In this document: positions 32,191 to 45,090 of the stretch, piece after piece | How positions within the stretch are numbered: position 1 is the first letter of the stretch | Layout of the letters: each line of letters starts with the position of its first letter | From: Mixophyes australis | Lineage: Eukaryota > Chordata > Amphibia > Anura > Limnodynastidae | DNA: 64,000 nucleotides | Assembly (NCBI GenBank): GCA_036250195.1 | Contig: JAVHZZ010000001.1 | Location: 378,511,407 to 378,575,406 of the forward strand | Direction: 5' to 3' | Program-made: the position numbers and the translations under genes | The notes under the pieces: generated by a model | What the model was told of the DNA's origin: nothing | Databases searched by the model: none | The model's input: the letters and a program-made list of their open reading frames with translations, nothing else

Positions 32191-34012
32191 GTATGCATTG
32201 TGCTTTGACTCGTTGTCACACACTGGTCTCTGTATTTTATGGAGATCACTAGAATGTCCTCAGTATTTTGTAGAGATCCCTAGAATGCTCTTTGCAATGT
32301 ATAGAGGTCACTATCATTAAGATATTCTGCATTATATATCGGCAACTGGGTGTTCTCTTCTTCTTCCGGCACACCCCAGCACTTGCCTGTTGTACTTGGT
32401 AGATGGTAAAAAAATGGTATAGAAAAATAACAAAAAAATAATAATTATCAAATATATTTTAAATTTACAACTTTCCTAGGGTAAGGACTGCATGTGATCA
32501 TTTGCATACTACAATAAGCTACATATTTTTATATTTATGTTTGCTTTGTATTTTTAGTACCCGTATGTGTAACAAAAAAAAAAAATATTATATAATTTTG
32601 GAATCCATTCATGTTTATGATCATTTGTATGGTTTTAATCATTATATGAATTAGTTTGGTCAAAAAATGGCAAAAGAACATCCACGATTTACCGTAGTTA
32701 TACAATGCATGCTTTGCTATGAAAGAGCTACCATAAAGACATATCTCTGATTATCTATTGATATGTCACATATGAACAGGTAAAAGGAAAAAAATACAAT
32801 TCAGTTCAAAGCTTCCCACAACATATTTGAATTGTGCTTTATATTTTGGCTTAATGTATATACTATGAACTTGGATAACAACACAAACATTAAAATAACA
32901 ATATAAGACGATACACAAGTTCTAAAAGAGCAATTTTCTAAGATAGAAGAAAATAGAGCAAATTGAGATTGTCATCTGCACAACAGTAATGACTACATGC
33001 AGTGGAATAAAAACAACCTTTATGTATCAGTTTGAACCAAGACAGGAATTGGTGCAGAAAGCAATTATTCAAACTCACAAAATGATCTCCATTGAGCCCC
33101 ATAATGTATGAACTGGATAAACACTTGTCTAAAATAAGCGAGAGCAGTGAGGCATCTAATGAAAAGAAATATAGTCAATGATGTGAACTTTTGTGGAAAA
33201 AAAAGTAAAATAATAGGAGTCTATAACCCACTGTGCACTGTACATGGTAAGTGGTCACGATGAGAAGGAAGTGCAGAGGCTGTGGAGAGATTACATTGCT
33301 CATGAGATGTAATGGATCAGGAAGTACATTGCCATTCATTTTCTGTTAGATCATTCAAACGTTGTATATGGGCAATCTCAGGATGTGGTAAAAATTGATA
33401 TATTCCTGTGGAAAGGCAAGGTGGTTGAATTGGAGCAAAGTTTTAGCTCTAATTTATTGAGAAAGGAATAAGACTTTAACCAGTTAGACAGAATGAAGGA
33501 GAGAGGGGCAGATCTTAAAAGCTGTACTGCATTGTGCTCTATATTTGACTCCAGTATGAACACACCATGGAGTTTATCTAATAATATAGTGCAATGTGCA
33601 CAGATGTGCTATAACCCATAACAGCCAATGTTCTTACAGTTGTCATCTTTCTAGAACAAGTTAGTTTGCTAAGTGAACAGGAAAATGAACACATGCTTAT
33701 CACAGAAACATAACTGAATGACTGAGATCATCTTCGTCACCAGAATCATCAAGGATAATCCTAAATATTTATTCTGAAAAGTCTACAAGTATCGAGATAT
33801 ACTATTTAGCAGGAACAGCTTTTGCTTTTGTCACTCTATATATCAGTGACAAGAGCCCTTGTTATAGAGGTCCCTTTATCCACAACCGATCTTGGAAGTT
33901 CCTGAGAAATTGTTTGGATCCTAAACAGTGACTATTTCCAAAATAACTTATTTGGATATTACCTTGGTTTGCATATGTTTTTATATTTGTGAATCCATAC
34001 AACTGAAAACTT
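32191..34012. other. Non-coding AT-rich stretch
   Basis: About 1.8 kb with no supported gene. The first 150 bp may belong to the repeat noted at 29690-29960. Confidence 0.5.
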
Positions 34013-34015
34013 TAA

Positions 34016-34184
34016 GGGGCATATTCAATTCCGATCCCGATCCGCGGGATCGCGCCGGAACGGCAGCGAACCTAATCTGCGGTACCGCAATAACGTGGAT
34101 TTTCGTTCGCAGCCCATAGGGTTCTGCGCATTTTCCGCGGTAACGCGCGTTACCGCGGAACGGATCGGAATTGAATATGCCCCC
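34016..34184. mobile_element. Harbinger-type MITE with TAA TSD
   Basis: Flanked by TAA on both sides (34013-34015, 34185-34187). Termini ggggcatattcaattccgat and its inverse at the right end pair over more than 20 bp. It contains a separate perfect 24-bp palindrome centred at 34146/34147 (half-site ccgcggtaacgc). 169 bp, CpG-rich, non-coding. Confidence 0.85.
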
Positions 34185-34187
34185 TAA

Positions 34188-35499
34188 GTATGAAATTCTG
34201 CTCCAGTTGGATTAGATCTGGCCCAACATGGCGCATAATGGGAAGCCAAACAAACATTCTGATCCGATTAAATAGGAAATGTGGTTATTAATATCAGACC
34301 CTGAAGTAAGTCTGTCTAATTTGGCTGCCCTCATGTTTGGCCACAGTTTAGTAATATGCAGATGTATCTGAAAGCTACAGCTCTGGCAGATCTAGATAGT
34401 AATAAAAAAGGTAGCACTTTCTTATATATAGTGCTATTCAGAGCATCTTACACTTAATTTTAATGCAGACTCTCCATGTTCAGATGGCCAATCGTTTGCA
34501 GTCCTATGTCAGTCACTCCCAATCCTCAATATAATATCATATGGCCAACATTAGAGGTTTAAACAGAGTAGCACGAAAAGCTATGCATGATACTCAGTTT
34601 AAGGGGTCTATTTATGACCCATCACATTAATTAGAAATTATATAACATGCCTATTTATTAACATGGTTTAACTGGAACAGTAGCTCCAATAAGAGCCTGT
34701 TCCCGTGAACACTTCATAGTAAAATGGTTGCAATTGCTATCACATTACTTATAGGTTCTAATGTTCTGTGCAGAATGTGCGATGGGAAGGAGTATGAAGC
34801 CTGCCGGGGTGGGATGAGAAGATTCCTTCTCCTGAGATGCTCTTCCCATAGGATAGAACGGCTAATGTCATCAACAGATGGTGTTAGCTGTCAGGGTCAA
34901 GATCCCAATTTCGTCTCTTGATAAATAGTGCATAATCCATAAACTTGATTTGCAAATGATGAGGCTGCGCAGCAGATATTGGAGATATTTGCTTCGATCC
35001 TATAATAATTAATGGCCTTGTCACTAACTAATGTGGTAATCCTGCAGTTTCAGGGGCTTTTTTTAACATCTTCATAGGTTGATGAATAGGCCCCCTATTC
35101 CCGATAACATTTGTAATGCACTGAAGGGTGGCCAGGTGACTTCTAAAGATGAAGAGTATATATCAAGAGTAAGTGCTACTTACACTACTAAGGTCTACTT
35201 TGCACATTTAACACAGAGAGAAGACCTATTGCTAGAGACAGTGTGGGATCCACACGACAGGAGGATCAGGTAAATGCAGGTAAATTACCTTTTCCTATTT
35301 AAATTATCTCACTTAATTTAACGTGAAATTAAGTTTTGAGTGTAAGCCATTATATGGATGTACCTGAGTGATGTGGAAACTCCTCTGGGACATAGTAGCG
35401 TACTGTTGTGTTGAGTTTTTAAACATCTACTCCAGTGCCAGGGAAAAAACTTTGACTACAGTTTAAACTCCCTATATCAGGCTTTTACTTTCCTTTTAG
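34188..35499. other. Mostly non-coding; possible old MITE
   Basis: aaggggtctatttatgac at about 34600 and tgatgaataggccccc at about 35080 are roughly inverted and may bound a ~490-bp DNA element. No TSD was confirmed. Otherwise nothing is recognised. Confidence 0.3.
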
Positions 35500-36100
35500 T
35501 GAGAGGGTTCTTGAAGTCCTCTTTGTTATAGACGGTGGGCGCAAATGCAATCCACCGTGCTCCCGCTGTTATTCTCGTGTTTCCCGGTTACCAAGTCAAG
35601 AAACACTGCAGGGGGTGGACAAGACATAGAGGAAGATGAGAGATAGCAGACAGCAAATGAGAAGGATAGAAAAAGAGGAGAGCAAAAGAGATTAGAAAAA
35701 CAAAATTAGGAGAGCTAAAGCACAAACCTGTTGCTGGACTGTGTTCCTCTCTCCTACCTGTTATTGCACAACCTGGTGGTTTCTTGACTGGATCCTGGAA
35801 TATTGGGGCCTGTTTTTAAAAATATATATGTACATGAAATATAGAAAGCTGAGCAATAAGTGAACACAGAGAATACAGTGAGTACACAGAGCATCCTAGT
35901 GACTACTACACAATACAGAGGGCAACCAATAAAAGGGACCACCCGTGCGACTGCTACACAATACAGAGGGCAACCTTGTGATGACACACAATGCAGAAGG
36001 CAGCCATTTGACAACCACACAATACAAAGGGCAACCTTGTGACCACTACTCAAAGATCCAGCAAAAAGGTTAACAACAACAAAAATGTACATTTAGAGCA
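35500..36100. mobile_element. Relic related to the 15434 hAT interior
   Basis: ctctctcctacctgtt and the later ggatcctggaatattggggcc correspond to ctctctcctacctgtt and atcctggaatgttaggggcc at 15930-16025. An acggtgg/ccaccgt hairpin lies at 35533-35562. Termini were not found, so only family relationship is claimed. Confidence 0.45.
35868..36056 (+). repeat. Minisatellite (acaatacagagggcaacc)
   Basis: About six imperfect units of 27-33 bp with gtgactactacacaatacag and gggcaacc cores. The frames through it are artefacts. Confidence 0.8.
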
Positions 36101-36481
36101 AGGAAGTTCAAGTTTATCCACTATTTGTCTTAAAACAGATCCAGATAAAATTGCAGAAATTGATCACCAGAAAACAATCGTTCATTTTGTATAGAAAGCC
36201 TCTGATTCTCAAATGGGATCTCAGCAGAATGAGGCATTGGAGGATTTTTTTGTTTGTTTGCTTACTTGTGTTTAACTGGACCGTTAGAAAAACACATTGG
36301 CCTCTATTGCACTTGTTAAACTAAAAGCAATATATTTTAGGCATTGTATTCCAAAGGTGTATCAGACAATCATCCTCAGTATTCTTGTCCAATGGACAGA
36401 TTGAGGAAAACTTTAAGATCACTTCAGAGCCATACTGGAACACAGAAATACAAGTGATCATACTCTATTTGAAAGTTTCTA
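36101..36481. other. Non-coding stretch
   Basis: No recognised feature. A tttgtttgtttg run lies near 36250. Confidence 0.5.
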
Positions 36482-37400
36482 TCATACCCCCCCCCCTTCC
36501 CTTCTTTGCTCCAAACTATACATATTAAGAACTTTTAGTCTTTCCAGGTAAGTTTTGTGCTGTAGGTTATGCACCATTTTAGTTGTCCTCCTTTGTATAG
36601 TCTCTAATGTATTTATATCCTTCTGGAGATATTGCCTCCAGAACTGAACACAGTATTCTAGATGAGGCCGTACCAATGACCTATACAGTGGAACTTTTAC
36701 GTCTTTCTGCTACTGATTCCTCTCCCTATGCAACCAAGCATCCGACTTGCCTTTCTCATTGCTTTGTTACAGTGCTTTCCTGCCTTTAAATAATCTGAAA
36801 TAGTGATTCCCAGATCCCTTTCCTCCTCAGTAGTTTCCATTATAGTGCCATTAATACTATATTTAGCCTTAGGGTTTTTGAGACTCAAGTGCATGATTTT
36901 GCATTTTTTAAACTATAGTTGCCACACTCTTGATCATTCATCTAGTCTACCTAGATCATTAATCACTTGTTTTACCCCTCCTGGTGTCTAGCCTGTTGCA
37001 TATATCTGTGTCATCTGCAAAAAGGCATATTTTCCCTTCAATACCATTTGCAATGTCATCAATAAAGTTATTAAAAAGCACTGGTTCAAGTATGGATCTC
37101 TGTGGTACTACACTGGTAACCTTTTCCTCTTGTGAATGCACTATATTTATTACAACTTGCTGTTTTCTATTCTGCAACCAAGACCTTATCCGTTCAAACA
37201 TCTTAGAATCCAATCCCAAGCTTTCAAGTTTATTTAACATTCTGTGATGTGGGACAGTGTCTAAAGCCTTACTAAAGTCTAGATAAGTTACATCTACGCC
37301 CCCACCCACCCCCTTGATCTATTACTTCAGTCACCCAGTGAAAAATGTCAATAAGATTTGTTTGACATGATCTCCCCCCAGTAAATCCATGCTGTTTCAG
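36482..37400 (-). pseudogene. CR1/Jockey-type LINE reverse transcriptase fragment
   Basis: Three reverse-strand frames in order: VTYLDFSKALDTVPHHRML (A-box) and LFADDTDI (catalytic ADD) at 37309-36959; ERDLGITISDYLKAGKHCNK at 36894-36697; VRPHLEYCVQFWRQ with KDINTLETIQRRTTKM at 36676-36482. This order and these motifs are typical of CR1/Jockey-superfamily RTs and differ from the L2-type copies nearby. The N-terminal part reading QHGFTGG with NLID lies at 37320-37395. It is cut at about 37400, where Penelope sequence begins. Confidence 0.85.
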
Positions 37401-38960
37401 ATCCTAGTAAAGAACTATGTGAAGAGGATAAACAGGATAAATCTTATAATTACTGCCACAATTTATCCCATAATGAAAGGATAGCCCTAAAAGAACTCTG
37501 CAGTGATCTTACTATAATTATTAAAGCAGCTGACAAAGGCAGAGGTGTGGTAGTTCAATATGTGGAGGATTTATCTGAAATAAGCCCACTGCCAACTGTC
37601 TGATTCTTTATTTTACAAAACACTAACAACAGATCCCACTGGGTCATTCCAGTTGGACCTCTCAAAACTGCTAAAAAAAAGCCTTTGATGATACTAACAT
37701 TACCAAAGAGATTAGGGACTTTTTGTAACTTTCACATCATATCATCCTTACCTATTATCATCTCCCAAAAATACATAAGTCTTTAGAAAATCAGCCAGGT
37801 CGCCTCATCATCTCTGGGGTTGAATCTTTAACATCTAACCTTTTGGCTTATCTGGATTCCTATTTACAACTTCTGGCTACCTCATTATGCTCTCATTTAC
37901 GGGACACTACCCATTTTATAAGTCTCATTGGTCAACTGAAATGGGACCCCAGTTTTAACTTTATCACATGCATAGCTCAATCGCTCTATACGAATATCCC
38001 CCACGACCTTGGCCTTAAAGTGGTTGCTTATTTTCTAGACCATCAAAGTACAATATCTTTTGCACATTAACAATTAATTCTGTAATCCATATTATTCATA
38101 CTATCCCATAATTATTTTGTATTTGACAAACGTTTTTACTTACAAATCCATGGCAGAGCAATGGAGATCAGGTTCACCCCGAACTTCGCCAATCTCTACA
38201 TGGGCTTTTTTGAAGATGAGTACATTTGGAGCGGCGAGCTTGCTGCGAACCTGGTCCTCTATATGAGATACATAGATGACCTCTTTTTTGCATGGAAGGG
38301 GGGATTCATCAACAGTTTCTGATCTCATTACTCATTTAAATAGAAATCCCTATAATCTTACATTTGTAGGACATTCTAATACCTCAACCACTGATTTTCT
38401 TGATCTTACTCTCAAAATTGTAGACAATTGTATTGAAACTTCGACTTTTAGAAATGTAGTTGATTATAACAACTATATTCATTATCACAGTAACCACCAA
38501 AAAGGTTGGTTAAAGAATTTCCCCTCAGGTCAATTATAGAGATTACATAGAAATTGTTCCAATGATAATATATTTAAAGAACAAGCGCAAACATTAATAG
38601 AGGCATTTAAAGAAAAAGAATACCCGATTACGTTATTAGAGCATACACTACAAAACTCACTCTCCTTACGGAGGGAAGAATTTATTAACCGCAAAAAAAA
38701 TAAAAAAACTTGGTATTTGATCCTCACCCATTATTTATCTCTAGATACAATAGAAGCTCCAACAAGATAAAGGACATAATTAATCAGAATTATGGTATCT
38801 TACATTTAGATCCTCTATTGAGTTTCTCACTAAATACTCAAGCCAGAGTCATTTTTAAAAAAACAAAGAATTTGGGAAACTTTCTTGCTCCAAGCCACTA
38901 TATAAAATAACAAAAGTTATTTGTCACCATTACTGTTTCCTCTTGGCTACCTAATACTAC
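37401..38960 (+). pseudogene. Penelope-like RT remnant, 5' part
   Basis: Plus-strand pieces in Penelope order: IIIKAADKGRGVVV near 37510, GRLIISGVESLTSN near 37800, SLYTNIPHDLG near 37985, FTPNFANLYMGFFEDE near 38175, the catalytic RYIDD (YIDD at 38269-38280), TDFLDLTLKIVDN at 38390, and later SHP-like and C-terminal linker pieces to 38910. Penelope RTs copy RNA onto host DNA ends and carry a GIY-YIG nuclease. The YIDD motif is kept, but frameshifts and stops interrupt the frame. The element continues at 41166 after an inserted LINE. Confidence 0.88.
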
Positions 38961-38984
38961 TAAAATTCTAGATTAATAATCTAT

Positions 38985-41150
38985 TATTATAATAATTATT
39001 ATTATTTATTTATTTAAAGGCGCTACACTTTCCGTAGCGCCGGTTACAGAAGCAAGTAACAAATAGATGAGGTAATACATATCAGTAGCTCAGATGGGTG
39101 TGAGTAGTGCTATGGGGACTCATACAGAGTGCAGCAAAAGACATAACAGGACGTATGAGGAATAGGAGACAGACGTGGGACAATAGGTAAAGAGGATCCT
39201 GCCCGCGAGGGCTTACATTCTAAAGGGAGGGGTGGTGAGAGACAGTAGGATCAACTGGGAGAAAAATTTAGACGGCACACGAGGAGGAGGAGGTGATGGA
39301 TAGAATGGTTAGGAGATGGTAGGATAGGCGAGCTTGAAAAGGTGAGTTTTGAGTAAGCGTTTGAAGTACCGAAGGTTGGGAGAAAGTCAAGTGAGACGGG
39401 GTAGGGAATTCCAAAGATTAGGGGCAGCACGGCTGAAGTCTTAGAGGCGAGAATTGGAGGAGGTAATGAGAGGTGAATTTAGGCAGAGGTCAGAGGCAGA
39501 GCGGAGTGGCTGGGTAGGTATGTACCTCGATACAAGGTCAGAGATGTAAGTGTTGGTAAGGTCTCTGTAAGTGAGGATAAGGAAATTAAACTGAATTCTG
39601 GAATGGACAGGGAGCCAATGAAGGGATTTATGTAGAGGAGAAGCGGAAGAGGTGCAGTGGGAGAGGAAGATGAGCCTTGCCACGAGCTTGGGTGACAGGA
39701 GAGAGAATTATGTTATCAACCAAGAGGGAGAAATTGGGAGGGATAGCAACATTGGCAGGAGATGATGAGTTCAGATTTGGAGATCTTGTGTTTCAGGAAC
39801 CGCTGGGATTCCAGGTAGTTACAGAGGAGAGACAGCTAGATACCTGGGTTAGGACAGCGGGAGAGAGGTCAGGGGAGGAAAATAGTTTTGTGTGTCATCA
39901 GCAAAGAGGTGGTATTGGAGGCCAAATGATTGAATGAGTTCACCAAGAGAGGGGGTGTAGAGAGATAGAAGAGCAGAGAGCCAAGGACAGAGCCTTGAGG
40001 AACTCCAATAGAAAGGGGAAGAGGGGGAGGAAGAGCCAGAAGCAGACACACTAAAATAGTGGCCAGACAGGTAGGAGGCAAACCAGGAGATAGCTGTTTC
40101 GCGAAGACCTAGGGAGTGAAGGGTGGTGAGAAGAAGAGAATGATCGATAGTGTCAAAAGCAGCAGAGAGGTCGAGGAGTACGAGAAGGGAGAAGTGACCA
40201 TTGGACTTAGCTGAGAGTGAGTCATTTGTAACTTTAGTGAGGGCAGTTTCAGTTGAGTGAAGGGGACGGAAGCGAGATTGGAGAGGGTCAAGAAGAGAAT
40301 AGGAAGAGAAAAAGTTATTCAGACAATTGAAGACAAGTCGTTCGGGAATTTTAGAAGCAAAGGGAAGCAGAGATATGGGCGATAGTTTGAAAGAGAAGAT
40401 GGGTCAAGGTAAGGTTTCTTAAGAATACGAGAGATGAAGGCCGAGGGGAAGATACCAGTGGAGAGAGAGACAGGTTAAAGAGGTGAGCAAGGTGACAACA
40501 GGCATTGGAAGAGAGGGAGGGTAGGAACTTGGAGGGGACAGGATCGAGAGAACAGGTTGTAGAAGAAGAGTAGGAGAGAAAAGAGAGGATTTCAGGCACA
40601 GTAACAGGTGGGTAGTAGCCAAGGGTGGCAGAGTGAGTGATAGAGAGGACAGGTGGGGAGAGGCAAGTCTAATTTTGTCTTTGAAGTAAGTGGCAAAGTC
40701 AAGAAGGGTGATGGACGAGGGGGAGAGGAGGTGGGGGAGGATACAGTAGAGAATTAATGGTGGCAAATAGGTGTCAGGGTTTATTGGACAGGGAGGAGAT
40801 GAGTGATGTGAAATAGGTTTGTTTGGCAAGAGAGAGGGCAGCATAGTAGGAGGAAAGAATGAATATATAGTGGACGAAGTCAGCAATGGAACGGGATTTC
40901 CTCCATTGCCATTCAGAGGAGCGGGAGCACTTTTGGAGGAGACAAGTAAGAGAAGAGTGCCAAGGTTGGGGTTTAGATTGGTGGGGATAAAAGGGGGAGG
41001 CAGGGGCTGCAATATCAAGGGCAACAGAGAGTGTTGTGTTGTAAAGAGAGACAGCAGTGTTGGGATGTGATAGGAAGGAATGGGGACAAGTAAGGGGTCT
41101 AGGGAGGACGCAAAAATAATGGGGTCAATGCTGTTGATGGGACGCCGCAG
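38985..41150 (-). pseudogene. L2/CR1-type LINE ORF2 remnant (copy 3)
   Basis: Reverse-strand copy with an (att)n tail at 38985-39010 beside a cgctacactttccgtagcgc 3' UTR hairpin. RT pieces: LFADDT (catalytic, 39905-39894), RLIFLSHCTSSASP near 39670, HWLPVHSRIQFNFL, and an upstream linker LLDFATYFKDKIR near 40690. It is frameshifted throughout. It sits inside the Penelope copy, between its RT and GIY-YIG parts, so it inserted later. Confidence 0.85.
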
Positions 41151-41165
41151 GTAAGTGACTTAGGT

Positions 41166-41293
41166 TGTTTTAAATGTGGTGCTACTAAATGTACTACCTG
41201 TACATTTTTGATTGTATAAACTCATTTGAATCTTTATCCACTAAAGAGAGGTTTTGTATAAAATCATATATCAGTTGCAACATGGATTATATG

Positions 41294-41349
<56 letters not shown>

Positions 41350-41640
41350 TCTATTGCCAATGTGGATACCAATATATTGGTCGAACCACTCGCAAATTAA
41401 AAATACGATACTTAGAACATAGACACAATATAAGGATGCAAAAAAAAAGCAGATCATAGTGTCTCTCTGCATTTTAGTGATTTCCATAATGGTAACCCAA
41501 TGGGACTTACTTTGAGAGGAGGTGATAGATTCAGACGCCTGTGTCTAAGAGAAACATATTGGATTCATTGTCTAAACACACTAAGACCAGAGGGTCTAAA
41601 TGAATGCACAGATATAGATTTTAGTTAACTTTTTTGGTTT
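41166..41640 (+). pseudogene. Penelope GIY-YIG endonuclease part (3' half)
   Basis: After the LINE the Penelope frame resumes with a Cys motif (CTTC near 41195). An expanded (TA)n tract follows. Then comes the GIY-YIG core CQCGYQYIGRTTRKLKIR (41353 on) with LEHRHNIR. A further frame reads HSVSLHFSDFHNGNPMGL and RPEGLNECTDIDF before a stop at about 41627. This is the typical C-terminal end of Penelope proteins. It is broken by the repeat expansion and frameshifts. Confidence 0.85.
41292..41348. repeat. (TA)n microsatellite inside Penelope
   Basis: Almost pure TA over 57 bp, with one tg interruption, just before the GIY-YIG core. Confidence 0.95.
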
Positions 41641-41746
41641 CTCATCCCACATATTTATATTTCGTTTTGATATGTTAATATTATTATTGTTAATATTATT
41701 ATTATTTTTGATTCGTTTTTCCATCGATTTAATTTATTCATAAATC

Positions 41747-42068
41747 ATCATCACCATTTAATTATATAGCGCCACTAATTCCGCAGCACTGTACAGAGAA
41801 CTCATTCACATCAGTCCCTGCCCCATTGGAGCTTACAGTCTAAAATTCCTAACACACACTCAGACAGAGAGAGACTAGTTTCAATTTGATAGCAGGCAAT
41901 TAACCTACTAGTATGTTTTTGGAGTGTGGGAGGAAACCGGAGCAAACCCACGCAAATACAGGGAGAACATACAAATTACACACAGATAAGGCCAAGGTTG
42001 GGAATTGAACTCATGACCCCAGTGCTGTGAGGCAGAAATGCTAATCACTTAGCCAACCATGCTGTCAT
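41747..42068 (-). mobile_element. V-SINE-like SINE (reverse)
   Basis: Reverse-strand copy: tail catcatcaccatttaattat at the left, then the core in inverted form (ggagtgtgggaggaaaccgg), and the tRNA-like head at the right (aatgctaatcacttagccaa). Same family as 25731-26080. Confidence 0.88.
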
Positions 42069-42321
42069 AAACTGGGTATGTTGTACATATAGTGAAGTGA
42101 TTCATATGTTTAACTAAAAATCATTTAATACTTGCAAATGAGGACCTGGACTACCCGTGATTGGTATTGGTCATTGGTATGCTGGAATGATACCTTACCG
42201 TCCGAGCCATACAACAAACAGATCTCAATAGTGAATTTCTTATATTTATAGCTGTTTCAGCTACATATCATTGAAATAGATTATTGCCATATTATATGTG
42301 AAATATTTGTCTTTGGATTCT
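42069..42321. other. Non-coding stretch
   Basis: Short gap between the SINE and the truncated Gypsy; nothing recognised. Confidence 0.5.
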
Positions 42322-45090
42322 GCAGTCTGCTTCTGAATTACTTCCTCCTCAGTACCGCAAATTCTGGGATGTATTCTCTAAAAAGGTGGCTGACACTCTG
42401 CCTTCACATCAGGATTTTGATTGTGCCATCAAATTAATTCCAGGTGCTAAATTACCAAAAGGAAGACTGTATTCACTCTCTGGTCCTGAAACCAAGGCCA
42501 TGCAAGAGTAAGTCGAAGAAAATTTATTAGGTTTATTAGGCCTTCAAAATCTCTGGTGGGAGCTGGCTGTTTCTTTGTCTCCAAGAAGAATGGTGGACTA
42601 CGTCCTTGTATTGATTTCAGAGGTCTTAACAAAATTACTATTAAAAACAACTACCCACTTCCTCTCATCTCGGTCCTGTTTGATCCCCTTAGAGGTGCTA
42701 CCATCTTCACCAAAATTGACCTTCGCGGGGCATACAATCTCATCCGCATCAGAGAAGTAGATGAGTGGAAAACGGCTTTTAATACCCATTCCAGCCACTA
42801 TGAGTATTTGGTTTTGCCATTCGGTATTTGTAACGCACCAGCTGTCTTCCAAGATCTCTTTAATGAAGTTCTCTGGAAGTTCCTTGATCAGTTTGTGGTT
42901 GTGTTCTTGGATGACATATTAATATATTCCCACTGTCTGTCTCAGCACCAGCTCCATATTCAGCAAGTTCTCCATAAATAAGGGAACCATAATCTTTTTG
43001 CCAAGCTTGAAAAATGCGAGTTTAAAAGTTCGGAGTGTATCATTCCTAGGATATATAATATCCTCTAGCGGTTTCTCTATGGACACAAGTAAAGTTCAAG
43101 CTATTCTGTATTGGGTGCAGCCCTTTAATCTGAAAGCTGTACAAAAGTTTCTGGGTTTCGCCAATTACTACCGAATATTTATTCAAGATTTTTCCGATTT
43201 GGTGGCTCCCATTGTTGCCTTTACCCGAAAGGGGGCAGATCCTGGTAATTGGTCCTCACAAGCTATCAATTCTTTTGAGGTTCTAAAAAAAGCATTTATC
43301 TCCGCCCCTGTCTTGAGACATCCTAATCCTGAGCTGTCTTTCCTTCTGGAGGTTGATGCCTCTGACATTGGTGCGGGCGCTGTTCTCTCTCAAAAAGATC
43401 CTGGTAATCACTGACTGTTTCCTTGCGCCTTTTTCTCCCGCAAGTTCTCTGCTGCAGAAACCAACTATGATGTTGGAAATCGGGAGCTCTTAGCCATCAA
43501 ATGGGCTTTTGAAGAATGGCGTCACTGGCTGGAAGGAGCCATCCATGTCATCACTGACCATAAGAACCTCCAATACATTGAATCTGCAAAAGGGCTGAAT
43601 CCTAGGCAAGCCCTTTGGTGATTGTTCTTTACCCACTTCCGTTTTATTATCAGTTATAGACCAGAAGATTTCACTCTCATCATGCACCCTTTCTGAAACC
43701 GCTGCCAATAATACCACCTTCAATTATTCACTCAGGTTTAGCCCAGGACTTGGGAATAACCATTCGCAGATTTCAAAAACTGGCTCCCTCTGAGACACTC
43801 GCAAACCGCTTAGTTGTGCCAGTTCATCTTTGAAAGGGTGTCCTCATTGAAACCCACAAAAGTAAGACTGCTGACATCCCAGTATCTTTAAGACCATGGG
43901 AAGACTCTCTCGTTCTGTTTGGTGGCCCTCCATGTCTTCAGACGTTCGAGACTTTGTTATGTCCTGTGAAATTTGTGCCAAAATTTCTAGGAACCGCCCT
44001 TCGGGTCAGCTTTTGTCATTATCTGTTCTTACAAGACCTTGGACACATTTGTCTATGGATTTTATTGTGGAACTTCCATTTTCAGCAGGCCACAATACTA
44101 TTTGTATTGGTTGGTAGCGGTTGACTGCTTTAGTAAAATGTCCCACTTCATACCGTTAACCAGACTTCCTAGTGCACAGAGTTTAGCGTCACTTTTTGTC
44201 CAGCACATTTTTCGGCTCCATGGCCTACCTTAGACATTGTCTCTGATCGCGGCTCTCAATTTATTGCCCAGTTCTGGAAGTCTTTTTGTGCACTCCTTGG
44301 AACAAACATCAGCCTCTCTTCAGCATACCATCCACAATCCAATGGACAAACTGAAAGAGTTAATCAATCCCTGGAGCAATTTCTACGCTTGTACACTTCT
44401 GAATTGCTCAACAACTGGTCAGCCCTGTTACCATGGGCAGAGTCCGCATACAACTCCTGCCATTCCTACACGTGTATCTCTCCGTTCTATTGCAATCTTG
44501 GTTACCATCCTAGATCTAACTCATTGGCTTCTCTTAACCCTTCTGGTCGCCGCATGGCTCCTAGTCTTAAGAATATCTGGAAGTAAGTTCACTCTGCCTT
44601 AAAGCGAGCGTCGTTTCAGTCCAAAAAAATTGTGGATGAACACCGGAGAAGCTGCTCTTTCAAAGTGGGTCAGAAGGTCTGGCTCTCCACCTGTAATATC
44701 AGGCTCAGACAACCCTGTTAAAAACTCGGACATAGATTCATTGGCCCCTTTTCCATCATCAAGCAAGTTCATTCTGTGGCCTTTAGATTAAAGCTTCCTC
44801 GCTCTCTGAAAATTTCCAACACTTTTCATTGCTCTTTGCTCAAGCCTGTCATTTTTTCTACTAAATTTAAACGTTTTCAGTTTTGGAGGCCGCACTCAGT
44901 TAATGTGGAAGGACATCAGGAATTTGTGATAGAAAAAATACTTGATTCAAAGAGAGTCCAGGGGCAGATTTACTTTTTGGTCCTGTGGAAAGGCTGTGGT
45001 TTTGAAGAGCGTGCCTGGTTTCCCCGGAAGCGTCTTCATGCTGATAGACTTATTAAAGAGTTCTTCAAACAATTCCCCAGGAAGTCAGGG
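42322..45090 (+). pseudogene. Ty3/Gypsy chromodomain pol, 5'-truncated
   Basis: Pol of a chromovirus, starting inside the RT N-terminus (LPPQYRKFWDVFSKK near 42335); gag and protease are absent. RT runs to about 43110: [29 protein letters not shown], and catalytic FLDD at 42904-42915 (YxDD class). RNase H: LEVDASDIGAGAVLSQ at 43347, then [11 protein letters not shown] near 43560. Integrase: zinc-finger part with [13 protein letters not shown] near 43955, DDE core MDFIVELPF near 44056, SDRGSQF near 44248 and [15 protein letters not shown] near 44330. A C-terminal chromodomain (FLVLWKGCGFEERAWFP, 44972-45022) normally reads histone marks to steer integration. Many stops and frameshifts make it dead. 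Confidence 0.93.
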
